Shown here: one piece after another, positions 1 to 11,630 of the stretch
Position numbering within the stretch: position 1 is the stretch's first letter
Layout of the letters: every line of letters starts with the position of its first letter
Assembly (NCBI GenBank): GCA_037974335.1
Contig: CM075760.1
Coordinates: 16,052,059-16,116,058 of the forward strand
Length of the DNA: 64,000 nt
Direction of reading: 5' to 3'
Origin: Prionace glauca
Lineage: Eukaryota; Chordata; Chondrichthyes; Carcharhiniformes; Carcharhinidae
The notes under the pieces: generated by a model
What the model was told of the DNA's origin: nothing
Seen by the model: only the letters and a program-made list of their open reading frames with translations
Databases searched by the model: none
Program-made: the position numbers and the translations under genes

Positions 1-674
1 AGGTGGTCAGGAAGGCGAATGGGATGCTGGCCTTCATAGCGAGGGGGATTGAATATAAAGTAGGGAGGTCTTTCTGCAGCTGTATAGGGCATTGGTGAGG
101 CCGCAGCTGGAGTACTGTGTGCAGTTTTCGGCGCCGCACCTGCGCAAAGATATTTTGGCCTTGGAGGGAGTGCAGAGGAGGTTTACTAGGCTGATACCGG
201 AGTTGAGGGGATTGAGCTATGAGGAGAGGCTGAATGAACTAGGCCTGTACTCGTTGGAGTTTAGAAGAATGAGGGGAGATCTCATTGAGACGTATAAGAT
301 GATGAATGGGATGGATAGGATAGAGGTGGAGAGACTCTTCCCACTCAAAAAAGACAGTAGGACTAGGGGGCACAGTCTCAAGATAAAGTGGGGGGGGCGT
401 TTTAGAACGGAGTTGAGGAGGAACTTCTTCACTCAAAGGGTGGTGAATTTCTGGAATTCTCTACCCGTTGAAGTGGTGGAGGCTGCCTCGCTAAATATTT
501 TCAAGAAGCGGGTTGATGGGTTTTTGATAAGAGAGGGGATTAAGGGTTATGGGGAGAGGGCCGGAATGTGGAACTGAGCCACGACAGATCAGCCATGATG
601 TTATTGAATGGCGGGGCAGGCTCGAAGGGCCAGATGGCCTACTCCTGCTCCTATTTCTTATGTTCTTATGTTCT
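1..674 (+). mobile_element. CR1-type LINE, 3' end (young subfamily)
   Basis: The window opens inside a CR1-type non-LTR retrotransposon. Positions 92-577 encode the C-terminal part of its reverse-transcriptase protein, with the typical strings RPQLEYCVQF, VQRRFTRLIPELRGLS and FFTQRVVNFWNSLP. The 3' UTR carries the GGGCCAGATGGCC hairpin-like motif and ends in TTCTTATG repeats near 674. A one-base loss near position 60 breaks the frame relative to the long copy at 43.4 kb. The copy is otherwise nearly identical to that one, so it is young. Confidence 0.9.
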
Positions 675-1089
675 TATTATCTGCTGCACTGAGAACTCAG
701 GAGAAAATGGAGTTGAAATCTTGTTGTTCAATTTCATCTTTAAAAATAACTAATTATTAAGGTTAATTTTAGTTTGATTTTACATATAATTCTATCCTAT
801 GTCTGGCATAGCTTTGGGAGACAAGATATTGTTGTTACGTTCAAAACTATTTTTAGACTTTAATGATTAAGTTTGTCTTCCAGAATTCCAAATATTTCTT
901 TGAAGATCTTATGCTGACTTCATTTCCTACATTTGAAAATATCATGCGAAAAGCAACGACACTCAGTTCTTAGATTTAAATGAAACTAAATACATCATTT
1001 AATTACTATGAAATTGGGTACAAATTGAGAGGAGATGGATATTCAGTAACGATTCGGTTTCCTCGTACATCAGTCACTGAAAGTAATGC
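675..1089. other. unassigned AT-rich spacer
   Basis: No exon, repeat family or regulatory signal was recognised in this AT-rich stretch between two LINE fragments. Confidence 0.5.
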
Positions 1090-1762
1090 GCTGTTACAGC
1101 AGGCAGTAAAGAAGGGAGATGATCTCTTGGCTTTCATAGACAGAGGATTTGAGTGAATAAATGGGAAAGTTTTATTGCAATTGCACAGGAACTTGGTTAG
1201 GCCACACCTCGAGCATTGTGTTCAGTTTTGTTGTCCCTATCTGAGGAAGGATGTCCTTGCACAGCAAAGGTTTACCAGGCTGATTCCTGGGATGGCATGT
1301 CTGTCACATGAAGAATATGAAGGGAGACCAAATCAGTTAGGATTATATTCACTGGAGTTTAGATGAGTGAGAGGGAATCTCATAGAAACTTATAAAATCC
1401 GAGAAGAGTTAGATGGAAGATTCAGAAAGACTGTTGCTGTTGGTGTACGAGTCCAGATCCAGGGGTCATTGTTTGAGGTGAGGAATTTTTTTTCCTCACG
1501 CTGAAAGTGATTTTTATTCTTGTGATAGTGAATTTTGTGAAATTCACTATCACAAACAATAGTTGATGTTAAAACATTGTCTGATTTCAAGAGGAAATTA
1601 AAGAAAGCATTGGGGCAAAACCAGTGAGGAGACATGAGGAAAGTGGGGATCAGGATATTGAATTTGATGGTCAGGCACGGCCATAATGGATGGTGGTGCA
1701 GGACCGAATGGCCGAATGGTCAACTCCTTCTTCTAATATCTACATTTTTACCTTTCTATGTT
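1090..1762 (+). mobile_element. old CR1-like LINE 3' end
   Basis: A diverged LINE end in the same orientation as the first. It keeps recognisable stretches such as LVRPHLEHCVQF and QRFTRLIPGMACLS, the GACCGAATGGCCGAATGG block, and a final TTTCTATG. Many frame breaks and short expansions mark it as old. A local inverted repeat lies near 1505-1560 (TGTGATAGTGAATTTTG and its complement). Confidence 0.75.
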
Positions 1763-2263
1763 TATTATTATCTTGGAATGAAAAATAAATGACATCGAAG
1801 GAATTACATTGGTGCAGCTGCCACAAAGCATTGAAGAATATGAAATATTCACCAATGGAAATTTATAACTTATACTTATGATCTGAGAAGCTGAAAACTT
1901 GAATTCAGCTCCCGTGATCAGGATACGTCAATTAATTCAAAACCACTCAACCAGTAAAAAACAGTGGAATCAGCACGTTTTATTAAAATTATTTTAGAAA
2001 TATTTCAAAATCTCCTCCATCCATAACATTCTTCACTCACGTCAGCTATGCATAATGAACTGCAGAATTGTAGAACACGTTAAATTATTAACAGATGGTT
2101 ATTTAAAATAAAACATATCTAATTAACCTTGAGAGGCTTACCGTACTTAAATGGTTTCAATTACATTGATTTTAATATCCAATTTGCAAATTCTACAGAT
2201 TGAAATTATACTCAAAATCACGTGCTGAATGAACGCTTAACATTCATTGAAATAGCATTTAAC
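1763..2263. other. unassigned AT-rich spacer
   Basis: AT-rich sequence with no supported gene or named repeat. Confidence 0.5.
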
Positions 2264-2457
2264 TGCCTCGCTAAATATTTTTAAGAAACGGGTTGATGGG
2301 TTTTTGATAAGAGAAGGGATTAAGGGTTATGGGGAGAGGGCGGGAAGGTGGAGCTGAGTCACGACAGATCAGCCATGATCTTATTGAATGGCGGGGCAGG
2401 CTCGAAGGGCCAGATGGCCTACTCCTGCTCCTATTTCTTATGTTCTTATGTTCTTAA
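2264..2457 (+). mobile_element. CR1-type LINE, short 3' end
   Basis: A strongly 5'-truncated copy of the young CR1 subfamily. It starts at CTGCCTCGCTAAATATTTTT and ends in TTCTTATG repeats. It is almost identical to the 3' end at 45.2-45.4 kb. Confidence 0.9.
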
Positions 2458-2794
2458 AACTGTGCCTTTCATTCAACCAATCGTCTTTAAAAAGGTGCGA
2501 CATTTGCATTTGATCAGAACACGTGCAAGTGCTCCATGTCACTGTTTTTAAAGAATGCAAAACTACCAAAGAATCTCACAAACAATCATCATGCAAAGCA
2601 GGTCCGGAGCACATACCTTTCATAAACTAAACAACAAATCATTGCTGGGATGTAACCCGCTTCATTTCTTTTCAAAGAGCAGCAACATGATTCTAAAAAG
2701 AGGCTGCCAACAACATCCAACATATTATGACAAGCAAATCTCAATGCAGCAGCCCCAAAGACATTGGTCTCAGGACGAATGAATAATATTTAAA

Positions 2795-3583
2795 AAACGC
2801 GTGAAGTCGCACAACACGAGGTAAAAGTTAGCAAAAGCTTTCGAAGTATTGCTCTTCACTCATTTGAAGAGTTTTGTTCACAAGCAGGGCATATGTAGAC
2901 ACAGACTCAATTTACAAGAGAATGGTTGGAATGGGAGCTTTTACAGGTAATCAGGTCTTTACAGGTACAGACAATTGCGTGGAGAGAGGGTTGAGCACAG
3001 GTTAAAGAAGAGTGAATAGTCTCCAGCCAGGACAGTTAGTAAGATTTCGCAAGCCCTGACAAGTCATGGAGGTTACAGATATTGTGACATGAACCCAAAA
3101 TCAGAGGCTGAATGCCCTTCTTCTGGTAAGCATTGTCCAAGGCGGCCTTCACGCCAGATGACAAAACAGAAGCGCTAAGGAACAACTGATAGCCAAGTTC
3201 CACAACATGAGGACGGCCTCAACCGGGATCTCAGGTTCAGTCTACATTATATTTAAACCCCTTTGTTCCTGGGATGTAAAATTTCACTTAATATCCTGGC
3301 TGGAGACAATTCACACCTCTTTGATTTGTGCTTAACCCTCTCTCCACTAACAGGGTCTGTACCGTAAAAACTTGATTACATGTTGAGACTCGCATTCCAA
3401 GCATTATCTTGTAAATGGAATCTATGTCTATGTTTGTCATATTTGGGAACACAAGTCTTCACTCACGTGAAGACGGAGCAATATTCCGAAAGCATTCACT
3501 ACCAAACAAGCCCGTTGGACTTTAACGTAGTGTTGTGAGATTTCTTATTGTGCTTATCCCAGTCCCAGTATCACCACATCATA
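2795..3583. mobile_element. Penelope-like element, inverted tail pair
   Basis: Two copies of one retroelement 3' end meet head to head, with both tails facing outward. The left copy (about 2795-3110) is on minus and the right copy (about 3105-3583) on plus. The right copy includes the end of the coding region, reading as KFHNMRTASTGI-like sequence homologous to the protein tail at 59.1-59.3 kb. Shared marks are the tail motifs CCAGTCC, CACCACATCAT and GTTGGACTTTAAC. The C-terminal sequence resembles the GIY-YIG nuclease region of Penelope-like elements; this family call is from memory. This is the oldest of the four copies in the window. Confidence 0.6.
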
Positions 3584-4570
3584 ATTAAAAAAAAAAGGGA
3601 ATGGGAATATTGGCGACAGATCATAATTTTAAAAAAAAAGAATGGAAATATTGGCGACAGCACTGTGAGAAACACATAAACTAAGATAACAGGAAGAGGA
3701 CTGGATGATTCCGCCCTTTGAGCCTGCTCCGCTCTTCAGTCTGATTATGGTTGATTACACAACTCATGATCTCTGCCACGACTCCCTCCTCCCCTCCACC
3801 CCCCCACCCCCTATCCCATATCCTTTGATGACTTTCGTCTCAAGAGCAATAACTAATTCCTTCTTGAAAGCATATATCTTTGGTTCTCAAGTACTTTCTA
3901 TGAATAGACGAAATATGTTTAACAAGCTAATATTATGACATTATAATTATTAATTCATATCTTATGATATAACCACAGTATAAACATTATGGATACTACT
4001 GCTATATATCAAGTTATATCTGTATAAGGGCACCTAATAAAGCCTTTAATTGCGTTGAGATTTTTAAAAATAATGTATGTAGGCCTTCATGTGCGGTATA
4101 ATAAGAGATATTAACAGACGTCAATCCAATCTTCATAAAAAATACTTGATTATAGAAATCTAACTGCGAAATATTTCTGACGACAATGATATTGAAAAAA
4201 TATTTGAACCTTTTTGCCTTTTTCATTAGATCGGTAAAACAGTAGCAATCAGACGTCACCGAGATGACACAGTATAGAAACAACAATCTGTGTAACAGAT
4301 GTTCAAAGTGACCCGGACAAACAGCAGACCCGCAAATAAACAAGAAGTCAAAACTGTCAGCGACAGAATAGGTCAGCAGCATCCGTTGTGCACAAACAAC
4401 ACACTTCTATAACCCCTTTCGACAGAATCACACCAACATTGTAACAAAAAATCTCAATACAGTGTCCACCAGACACACATTTCAGTGAACGAATGAATTT
4501 TCAAAATAGAGAAAATTATAAACAAAAGATTCTCAAGCAGAACAGTAACCAAACAAATGTTATGTTCTTA
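3584..4570. other. downstream intron or flank of the pre-joined V gene
   Basis: On the minus strand this follows the splice donor of the V exon ending at 4572. No constant-domain exon was found: there is no pair of spaced cysteines with a central tryptophan in frame. A short direct repeat with the motif AATATTGGCGACAG occurs twice near 3605-3660. Confidence 0.5.
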
Positions 4571-4571
4571 C

Positions 4572-5115
4572 CTGCAGTGACTGTCACTGCGGTTCCTGAT
4601 CCCCAGAAGTCGACGAAATGCGTCGCAGGTAATTTTGTCTGCCAAGCACAATAATAGATGGCGGTGTCTTCTCTCTTCAGGTTATTCATTTCCAAAGCGA
4701 ATATATTGGTTGAAAGATCTTTGGACGCAACGAATCTATTCTGAATCCCTGGGTCGTACTTGTTGTTGGAGGAAGAAAGATAGAAAACCAACCACTCCAG
4801 CTCCTGTCCCGGAACTATTCGGACCCAGTACATGTAAGCGTGATGAAGATTGAAGCCGCTGGTTTTACAGGTTAGTCTCAGGGAGCCTCCGGGACGCCCG
4901 GTCGCTACCTCTGGTTGAGTAAACACAACTTCCGACTGGACACCTGTAAATAATTTCAATAACCCCGCGGATTAATCCTGGTGAAATGAGTGCTGACTCT
5001 GAAACAATGCACAAGAGCATAACACTGAGACAGTAATAGTGAGGCACTTGGGCAATAAAAACTACTCACCGGATAAGAAAGTCAGCAACAAAGTGAGAGA
5101 AATCGCCGAGCTCAT
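4572..5115 (-). CDS. germline-joined IgHV-like V(D)J gene, leader plus V exon
   Basis: This is a complete two-exon variable-domain gene on minus. Exon 1 (5115-5070) encodes the signal peptide [16 protein letters not shown] and ends at donor GTGAGT in phase 1. Exon 2 (4943-4572) follows acceptor TTATTTACAG and continues [12 protein letters not shown]. It shows the first cysteine in LRLTCKTSG, the tryptophan in [14 protein letters not shown], and the second cysteine in TAIYYCAW. Unlike an ordinary V segment, it has no recombination signal after that cysteine. It runs through a CDR3 (about 14 residues) into a J-like framework 4, [11 protein letters not shown], and stops at donor GTAAGA, again phase 1. 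The frame is open, so it can be expressed without recombination. LEWL and WGxG are heavy-chain-like. It could be a pre-joined shark IgH gene, or an extra V domain for a T-cell receptor like the pre-joined V of marsupial TCR-mu. No constant exon is in reach, so the class is undecided. Confidence 0.85.
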
Positions 5116-5204
5116 CTTTCTGGTCACTTTGAAAAAAAATGGTTGTGTCAGGAACTCAGTGAACAAACCAGCTCCCGGACTGTTGGATTCCGGTCCCAGT
5201 GAGC

Positions 5205-5218
5205 GGTATTTAAATACC
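5205..5218 (-). promoter_or_regulatory. palindromic TATA-like box of the pre-joined V gene
   Basis: GGTATTTAAATACC is a perfect 14-bp palindrome about 90 bp upstream of the minus-strand start codon. This is a normal place for a TATA box allowing for a short 5' UTR. No immunoglobulin octamer ATGCAAAT was seen in the 240 bp upstream of the start. Confidence 0.45.
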
Positions 5219-5237
5219 CGGCAGAAGGGGGCGGCTT

Positions 5238-5281
5238 TCCAGGCGCCGCCTGTTGATTCCCTGCTGGAGGCGGCGCCTGGA
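5238..5281. repeat. GC-rich perfect inverted repeat upstream of the V promoter
   Basis: TCCAGGCGCCGCCT at 5238-5251 is matched exactly by its reverse complement at 5268-5281, separated by 16 nt. It sits about 20 bp upstream of the TATA-like palindrome in an otherwise AT-rich region. It could bind a dimeric factor or form a hairpin; the function is unknown. Confidence 0.8.
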
Positions 5282-6989
5282 TCCACGTCCCACCTTCCAC
5301 ACCCCCAACAGAATGGACTCGGAGATTTACAATAGATTAATATTAAAATGGACATTTTATCTGTATCGGGATATTTGTTTGGCTGAAATGTTCATTGTAT
5401 TGTCCCCATTATTTCTGATGGTGATGTTGCAGTTCATCATTTCGTTATCTGAAAAGAAATCTAATTCAATTGGAAGTATGACTATTTTATTACCACGCCA
5501 CTAACAAGAACACACATCTAAAAATGATGAAATAACAATTTCTGAAAATAAAGAGTGTGTCAGTCAATTTTGCAACAATTCCGGGTCTCTGTCATATTAC
5601 AATAATAAAGCATAATTTATCAGAAGAATGTTTTTATCGATTTCTGTAATTAAATGTGTGGAATATACAAAGTGATTCTATTTAAAGCGGGGATGGCTAT
5701 CACTGCACAATTGGGTCTGAAGATGAGTAGAAACTCGCACACACTACAATGTTTCTCCTTGTATTTTTCAATCTGCCCCAATCTCGAAGACAGCCCTTTA
5801 AAAATAATAAGAATCCCTCCCTTCTGATAATTAAATAGTGAGTTGACAGAGAAACATAAAATTAAATCGACTTTTGACTGAGAAGTTAATGACTCGGAAC
5901 GGGCACGGAGGTCATTAAAGTTCTCCTTCAGCGTTCAAATTTTTGCAGCTCAATCTGTTGTCCTCCAGCTGTCTAACATTCACTGGTATTGGGAATACAA
6001 GATAACAGGACATTGCGGCACATTGCACAATATCACAAGAATAAATGTTTTATCTTCCATTGAATCAGGTTATGAACTGATCATTTCTCCACCCATTGGC
6101 AGCTATGAGAGGAACTCTTCAAGAATGGAAATCAGATTATACTGTGCAATAGCGCACGATGCTAATCACACTCAAGAGGCCTGTTTAAATGAGATACAGA
6201 ACATTCAGAATATTCCAGGTAACTCCGCTGTCAAGTCAGTTTTATGATGTTATTTTAATATTATTTCGATTCATTTTTGGTCATTACTCTGATCTCAAGT
6301 GACTGGGAAATTGGGAAAAATTAACATCTCTCTCTCGCTCGCATTTCATGATTTGGTTAATAAACAGACTTTAAATACTGGAATGGCATTTATTTGGAAG
6401 CTATACAAATGAAAAAGCATCTGGTTACTTTATTGTTTTGTGATACCATTTACTCACACAATGAACAGGACACTGAATGCAAATATTTGATTAGAATGAT
6501 TACGATTTAAAACGTGTTTTCCTTGTGGGAATGAAACATTTATTGTTTAAATGTCTGAATCCCATGTTGTCCATCCAGGTTCACGCTAATCTGTCCCACA
6601 CAGTATTTGGCAGCAATCCAGGCTGCTGTCAAATGCTTAAAGTTATTGACAGAAAACATCTGGGGATGTTTGTGCAGTCGATCAAAGATCTGTTTCTTCA
6701 GTACTGACCGCTTGGCTACAAGCCAACTTAAAACTCTTCACGTTGTCAGTTAGGCCTAATTAAAAACAAATCTACCCAGCAACAGTACTGGAGGCACTTT
6801 AATTTTTAGAAGTTGTAATTGTAGATGTTTTTATTCCCCATTACTACAGAAAGGAAATCCATGCAGCTTTTCTGATACCCTGTTAGCCATAACGATGATC
6901 AGGATATTGTGATGGATGGATAGAAAGGATTACAGGCAAACTGAGAGATGTCTCAGCGAAAAGATACATGAAAATGTATGTTTGTGTTT

Positions 6990-7325
6990 TCTTTCCCCTT
7001 ATTCTTCCATGGGATGTTTGATTGGAAAGAGCAGCACTTTTTGCCTCTCCCAAATTCCCTTGAACTGGCTGTTTTTGTTTCGGTCACTTCTGAAGATATT
7101 AAAGAGTAGCTACTTTGCTGTCCACCTGAAGTCACAGTCTTGCGAGACCAGGTAGCGATGGTAGGTTTCCTCCATTGGAGAGTCAGAGAAGTTCCAATGG
7201 TCGCCGTTAGTATCTGTTCCAGGTTTATTAATTGAATTCAACTTCGACCAGTTGCAATGGGCCGATTTAAATTCCCGTCCTCACAGCATTGTCCTGGGCC
7301 TCTGGATCACTTGATCAACTAAATT
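6990..7325 (-). mobile_element. tRNA-derived SINE, long family, minus
   Basis: An old SINE whose tRNA-like head lies at the right. Family landmarks, seen better in other copies, are a GGGATGTG tail block, CACCTGAAGTCACA, GAATTCAA(C/A)TT and a degenerate CGAACCCGGGTCC box. Related copies occur at 15.13, 18.54, 30.24, 34.98, 37.03 and 46.62 kb. Confidence 0.5.
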
Positions 7326-8269
7326 AATATTATGTCACAATCTATGCAAATAATAATTGTATTCTTGTGTTGATGCAGGAATGAATGACTTTGGAATGAA
7401 TGAAATTTGAATGAATGACAGTTTGAATCCTGAATATTTTTATTGAGGAATCAGTGAATCGATTGATGGATGCATGAATAGATGGCATTGAAAGATGCTC
7501 TTCTGCATTCCCGTATTTGTACTTGATTATTTCATAAATTGAATCAGCTCCTTTATTCGATTAGTCTCAGTCTAATGTCTCCAATTCTTCCAGTGTGTCT
7601 CGGCAAAATCTATCCAGAGTTTTTCGGGAGTTAGCAAACTGATCCTCACGAAGAGAAGGACGAGATTTTCCTGAGGCTCGGATTTCTCTGCTGATGCTGA
7701 ATCTTCATACCCAAGGTAAAAAGAGTGAAGATGATTAGTTTGAGGAGAGAGGATTGTAATATTTTAAACATGTGATTCTTTCACTTACAACAAATCTCTC
7801 ATCATGCCCTCACCCAAATTAGTAAGGTAACAGGGTGAAAATTAAATAAGGTACAACAGAAATATTGTGAGACTCACTGGACAACTACAAGTGTGACATT
7901 ACTTCCCAAAACAGTGTAATAATAAATCGGGATTTAAAGATTCAGTAACTTCACATGAGATACAGTTGGTTTCATTTACATCATCACTTTGAAAACCATC
8001 ACACACTCCAGCTATGTACCAGGGCTTTCTATGTGATGATGAGGTGATTACATGTTAATGAAGCGCAGAGGCTGCTGGGTAGCTGTTCATTATCCTCGGG
8101 CTGAATTAATTCCATTCCCCACTGAATTCTGGGACAGGGTTTATTCCTTGGTGATAAAAGGCCAGTGTAATGTCAATAAATAGGAATATCAAATAAATCA
8201 TACGAAGTAAATTACAACTGTGTGTTGTATGGAATGAAATACTGAAAACAATCAGAAAAAGCTGGAAAA
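7326..8269. other. unassigned spacer
   Basis: AT-rich sequence with short GAATGAAT-type repeats near 7378-7420. No exon is supported. Confidence 0.5.
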
Positions 8270-8271
8270 TT

Positions 8272-8568
8272 TCAGCATGTCTACGAGAGGACACAGATTT
8301 AAGGTGCGGGGAGGGAAGTACAGAGGTGATGTTAGGGGTAAGTTTTTCACTCAGAGGGTGGTGAGTGAATGGAATCGGCTGCCGTCATCAGCTGCCGTCA
8401 TCCCGTCGAGGCGAACTCGCTGGGGTCTTTTAAAAGACTTCTGGATGAGTATATGGGGTTTAATGGGATTGGGGGTTATAGATAGGTCTATAGATTGGTG
8501 GGGTTGATGTGATCGGCGCAACTCGAGGGCCGAAGGGCCTATTTGTGCTGTAATGTTCTATGTTCTAT
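8272..8568 (+). mobile_element. CR1-type LINE 3' end, second subfamily
   Basis: Encodes the protein tail TRGHRFKVRGGKYRGDVRGK followed by FFTQRVVSEWNRLP. The 3' UTR has CTCGAGGGCCGAAGGGCC and a terminal TGTTCTATGTTCTAT. The tail octamer differs from the TTCTTATG subfamily. Confidence 0.85.
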
Positions 8569-8927
8569 ATCTGTGGAGACAGAATGGAGGCTGGATGGCT
8601 CTTCGACAGAGTGTTCCTGATGATTGGAGAGCTCATCATTATTTTTAACAAGATGTCAGAGAAGCTGCATAACTTTCCTGTGAGATGGGGATAGTTTAAG
8701 TAGTTACTGTTCAATGATATATACTATTTCCAGCCACACACAATTACATCAATTCACATACCGATCACAAACATCATACTCAACTTCTCCAACCCAACTA
8801 AATTAATCAACGCCTTAATCACTAACTATGTACGAAAATAAGCTTCCTAATCCCTATCCACACTCATCATTTCCCAATTTAACCATCCTCTTCAAATTTC
8901 CCCAAATTAAAAAACAATGTTTTCCTG

Positions 8928-9045
8928 ACTCAAAACGTTGGCTCTATTCTCTCTCCACAGATGTAAGATCAGTTGAGATTTTCCAGAATGTATTGTTTTT
9001 GTTTCAATTTCCAGGATCCGCAATATTTTGTTTTTTTTTTCAAAA
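8928..9045 (+). repeat. unclassified interspersed repeat
   Basis: Carries AACGTTGGCTCTATTCTCTC, then GAGATTTTCCAGAATGTATT and CAGGATCCGCAATATTTTG. Partial relatives in either orientation occur near 8225-8275, 15435-15600 and 26870-26930. The element type is not known to me. Confidence 0.45.
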
Positions 9046-9299
9046 TGCTGAATATAATTGGTGAAATAATTGTTTATCTGTATGAATTGATGATAATTGG
9101 TGAATTGGAACAACCCCGCCTGGAAATTCCGCTCCAAAACTCTCATCAACTGATTTGAACATATATTACTGATCCTATACTGTCGCTGGGTCGGAATCCA
9201 TGAGAATCCTCCCTAACAGCATTATGGGTGTACTTACATTGCAGGTTTTCCAGCTGTTCAAGAAAGTGCTTCACCACCATTACAGCTAATGGGAATCAG

Positions 9300-10025
9300 A
9301 GGGAAGACAGTTCACTGGCTGGAACACAAAGGAAGATGGTTGTGGATGTTAATGATCAATCATCTCAGTCACAGAGCTTTGCAGGAATTTTTCAGCTTAG
9401 TGACATAGCCCCAAGCTTCAGCCATCATTATCACTGATGTATGGGATGTTCGTTGAAGACTGAACAAAGTTCAACACCAGTTCCAACTCCTCAGGCATTG
9501 ATACAGTCTGCGTCCATATGAAGCAAGGCTGAGAAAACATTCAGTCTTGGGCTAATGAGTGACAAGTAATATTGATGCCACACAAGTGGCAGGCAATGAC
9601 CTTCTTCAATAAGGGAGATTCCAACGATTTCCCCTTGACACTAAGTATCATTTTTCTCACAGAATCCCTCACTGTCAACATCCTGGGCAATATAATTCAT
9701 GAACATCTGAACTGGAACAGGCTTTTAAACCAAGTTGCTGCAAGAGCAGGTCAGATGCCAGGAGTTCTGTTGTGAACAGCTGCTTGCCTGCATTCCCAAA
9801 CTCTATCCGTCATCTACAAGACAAAAGTGAGGAGTATGAACAAAGAACAAAGGACAATACCGCACATGAACCGGCCTCTGTTGCAACATAAACGATTGAA
9901 TATTCTCTACTTGCCCGACTTGTCCCACTCAAAAACCTCAATACCATTCTGGAAAAAGTAGCTGTGTCGAAGAACACCTCACTCACCAGCTTTCCAAAGC
10001 CTGTCATCACATTCTCAAAGGAAAT
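9300..10025 (+). mobile_element. L2-like LINE, reverse-transcriptase C-terminal relic
   Basis: A decayed reverse-transcriptase region. The best-preserved part, 9572-9775, reads KWQAMTFFNKGDSNDFPLTL, then TVNILGNIIHEHLNWNRLLN, the thumb-region signature of L2-type LINEs (NILG...LNW). The palm region upstream is recognisable only by nucleotide similarity. Many breaks mark it as old. A related fragment lies at 22105-22232. Confidence 0.65.
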
Positions 10026-10084
10026 TAGGATATAACAACAAAAGTTGACTTCACCAGTGACGCCAAAATCTCACGAAATAAGGA

Positions 10085-10400
10085 GGCGAGGGGAGAGGAA
10101 AAAACCGAGGGCATGGGTTAAGGGTAAAGGAGAAAAGTTTAAAGGGAATATTGGGGGTGGGGGGGGGGTTCTTCACGCAGAGAGTGGTGGGAGTGTGGAA
10201 TGAGCTGCCGAATAAAGTGGTAAATGCAGGGTCACATTTAACATTTGAGAAAACCTTGGACGGGTTCATGGATGAGAGGGGTTTGGAGGGATATGGTCCA
10301 AGTGCAGGTGAGTGGGACTAGGCAACAAAATGGTTCAGCACAGACAAGAAGGGCAAAAAGACCCGATTCTGAGCTGAAATTTTCTATGTTTCTTTTTCCA
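10085..10400 (+). mobile_element. CR1-type LINE 3' end, third subfamily
   Basis: Keeps the LINE C-terminal coding pattern: an FFTQRV-like segment just after the G-run at 10157, followed by VWNELPNKVVNAGS in DNA form. The tail has a GGGCAAAAAGACC block and ends in TTTCTATG. The family is diverged from the two others. Confidence 0.65.
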
Positions 10401-10539
10401 ATTTTAAACGTATTATATTTCTGCCTATACTCAACTCGCCTCTGACTCTGTCTGTGATACACTAAGGTCTGCTTGGATCACATTCCAGGAGGTCCTATCT
10501 AAATTTTCTTTTCCTGCACTCGGCTCAATTTCAGGTACT

Positions 10540-11110
10540 CATATATGATGTAGCGCCCCTGTTAATATTATAATTTCCAAGTTATGATCGCAATTAGCCA
10601 TGTCTGTTCTAACCTGATAAGAGGCTGTATCTTAATTCTTACTGCTTCGCAACATTTGCCACTGTACACTAAACTAGAAATACAGTCTTCATGCGTTACA
10701 CATGGTTCTGCCACAGTTACTATGCTAATAGTTCATTAGTCATGTCTAAGTCATGTCTAAGTTAATGCTGCACCATCAATGATTATTTAAGACTACGCCA
10801 TATCTCAGTTTTATTGCACTTTGTAATACCTTCTCTGTGCTGCATTGTACAAATCTCAGTGTGTATCAGTCTCGGTTCTGTATCAACAATTATTACGAAT
10901 AAAGTAGGCTCTGTTTTAGTTTATATCAGTCAGGGTTCTGTGTCAGTAGTTATCACTAACACTCTGGATTCTGTTTCAGATTAAACATGTCTCAATCCTG
11001 TACCAGTCATTATTACCATCTCAGCTCATATAAATCTCGGTCCAGTATCATTAATAAGTCGGCAATGTCTCAGTTCATGTCACACAAGTTCCTATATCAG
11101 TAAAACTGCA
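10540..11110. repeat. ancient degenerate minisatellite
   Basis: Repeating phrases such as TCTCGGTTCTGTATCA, TCAGGGTTCTGTGTCA, TCTCAATCCTGTACCA and TCTCGGTCCAGTATCA recur every 50-65 bp. The array is too diverged for an exact period by eye. Confidence 0.55.
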
Positions 11111-11539
11111 GAATATACTGTTTCAGTTTTCTTTTCAAGACAATGTCATTTTTAAAAAAATGTTTCTTTCATGGGATGTGGGTGTCATTGGAATCTGACA
11201 TTTGACCACACCTACATGACACTCGGCACTAACTCATTTCTACTTTGTTGGATCAGGCCCCTGCTTATATTAAAATACAGTCTGGCTCTATTAATACTCT
11301 GCTAGGTCAGAACTCAGTTTACATTGCACTACACATTCTCGCTGGATATGTAATGTTCGATACTTACCCTGCATGTATTTCAGTAGAATGTGTCAGTGTT
11401 ATTCCTGCACTTAAGTAAACCTCTATTTGAATTATGTCTGTGTTAATACACCGTTCTTCGAGAAGAAGAGATAATATGTCGGGATAAAATTATTGCTATC
11501 AGGCAGCATCCAGAACATCCAGAAACGGGCAGTATTGGG

Positions 11540-11630
11540 TCGACAGTATTTGGTTGGTGCAGTCTTGGAGGGCCGAAAGGCCTTTTCTTGTGCTGTAATT
11601 GTCTTTGATTTTTATTCTTTGTTGACAGTG
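11540..11630 (+). mobile_element. CR1-type LINE 3' fragment
   Basis: Contains GGAGGGCCGAAAGGCC and TGTGCTGTAATTGTCTTTG, the 3' UTR signature of the second CR1 subfamily. Confidence 0.6.

Larger units (their letters stand above)
4716..7160. repeat. segmental duplication, copy A
   Basis: This segment matches 15608-18720 in the same order. Paired landmarks include the V exon; ATCGATTTATGTAA-like sequence at 5635 and 16525; GTTGACAGAGAAACAT at 5845 and 17383; AATATCACAAGAATAAATG at 6030 and 17566; and CGCTTGGCTACAAGCCAACTT at 6710 and 18232. The copies are clearly diverged. Copy A keeps the intact pre-joined V gene. Confidence 0.75.

Noticed and set aside
4014-4382. 122-codon minus-strand open frame downstream of the pre-joined V gene, considered as a constant exon
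   Set aside because: Lacks the cysteine-tryptophan-cysteine pattern of a C domain, has no convincing splice acceptor, and looks like chance in AT-rich DNA.
6023-6247. Plus-strand open frame with LYCAIA followed by CACGATG, reminiscent of a V end
   Set aside because: No framework 1 or 2, no leader, no nonamer at 12 or 23 nt, and the duplicate at 17.6 kb has lost the pattern.
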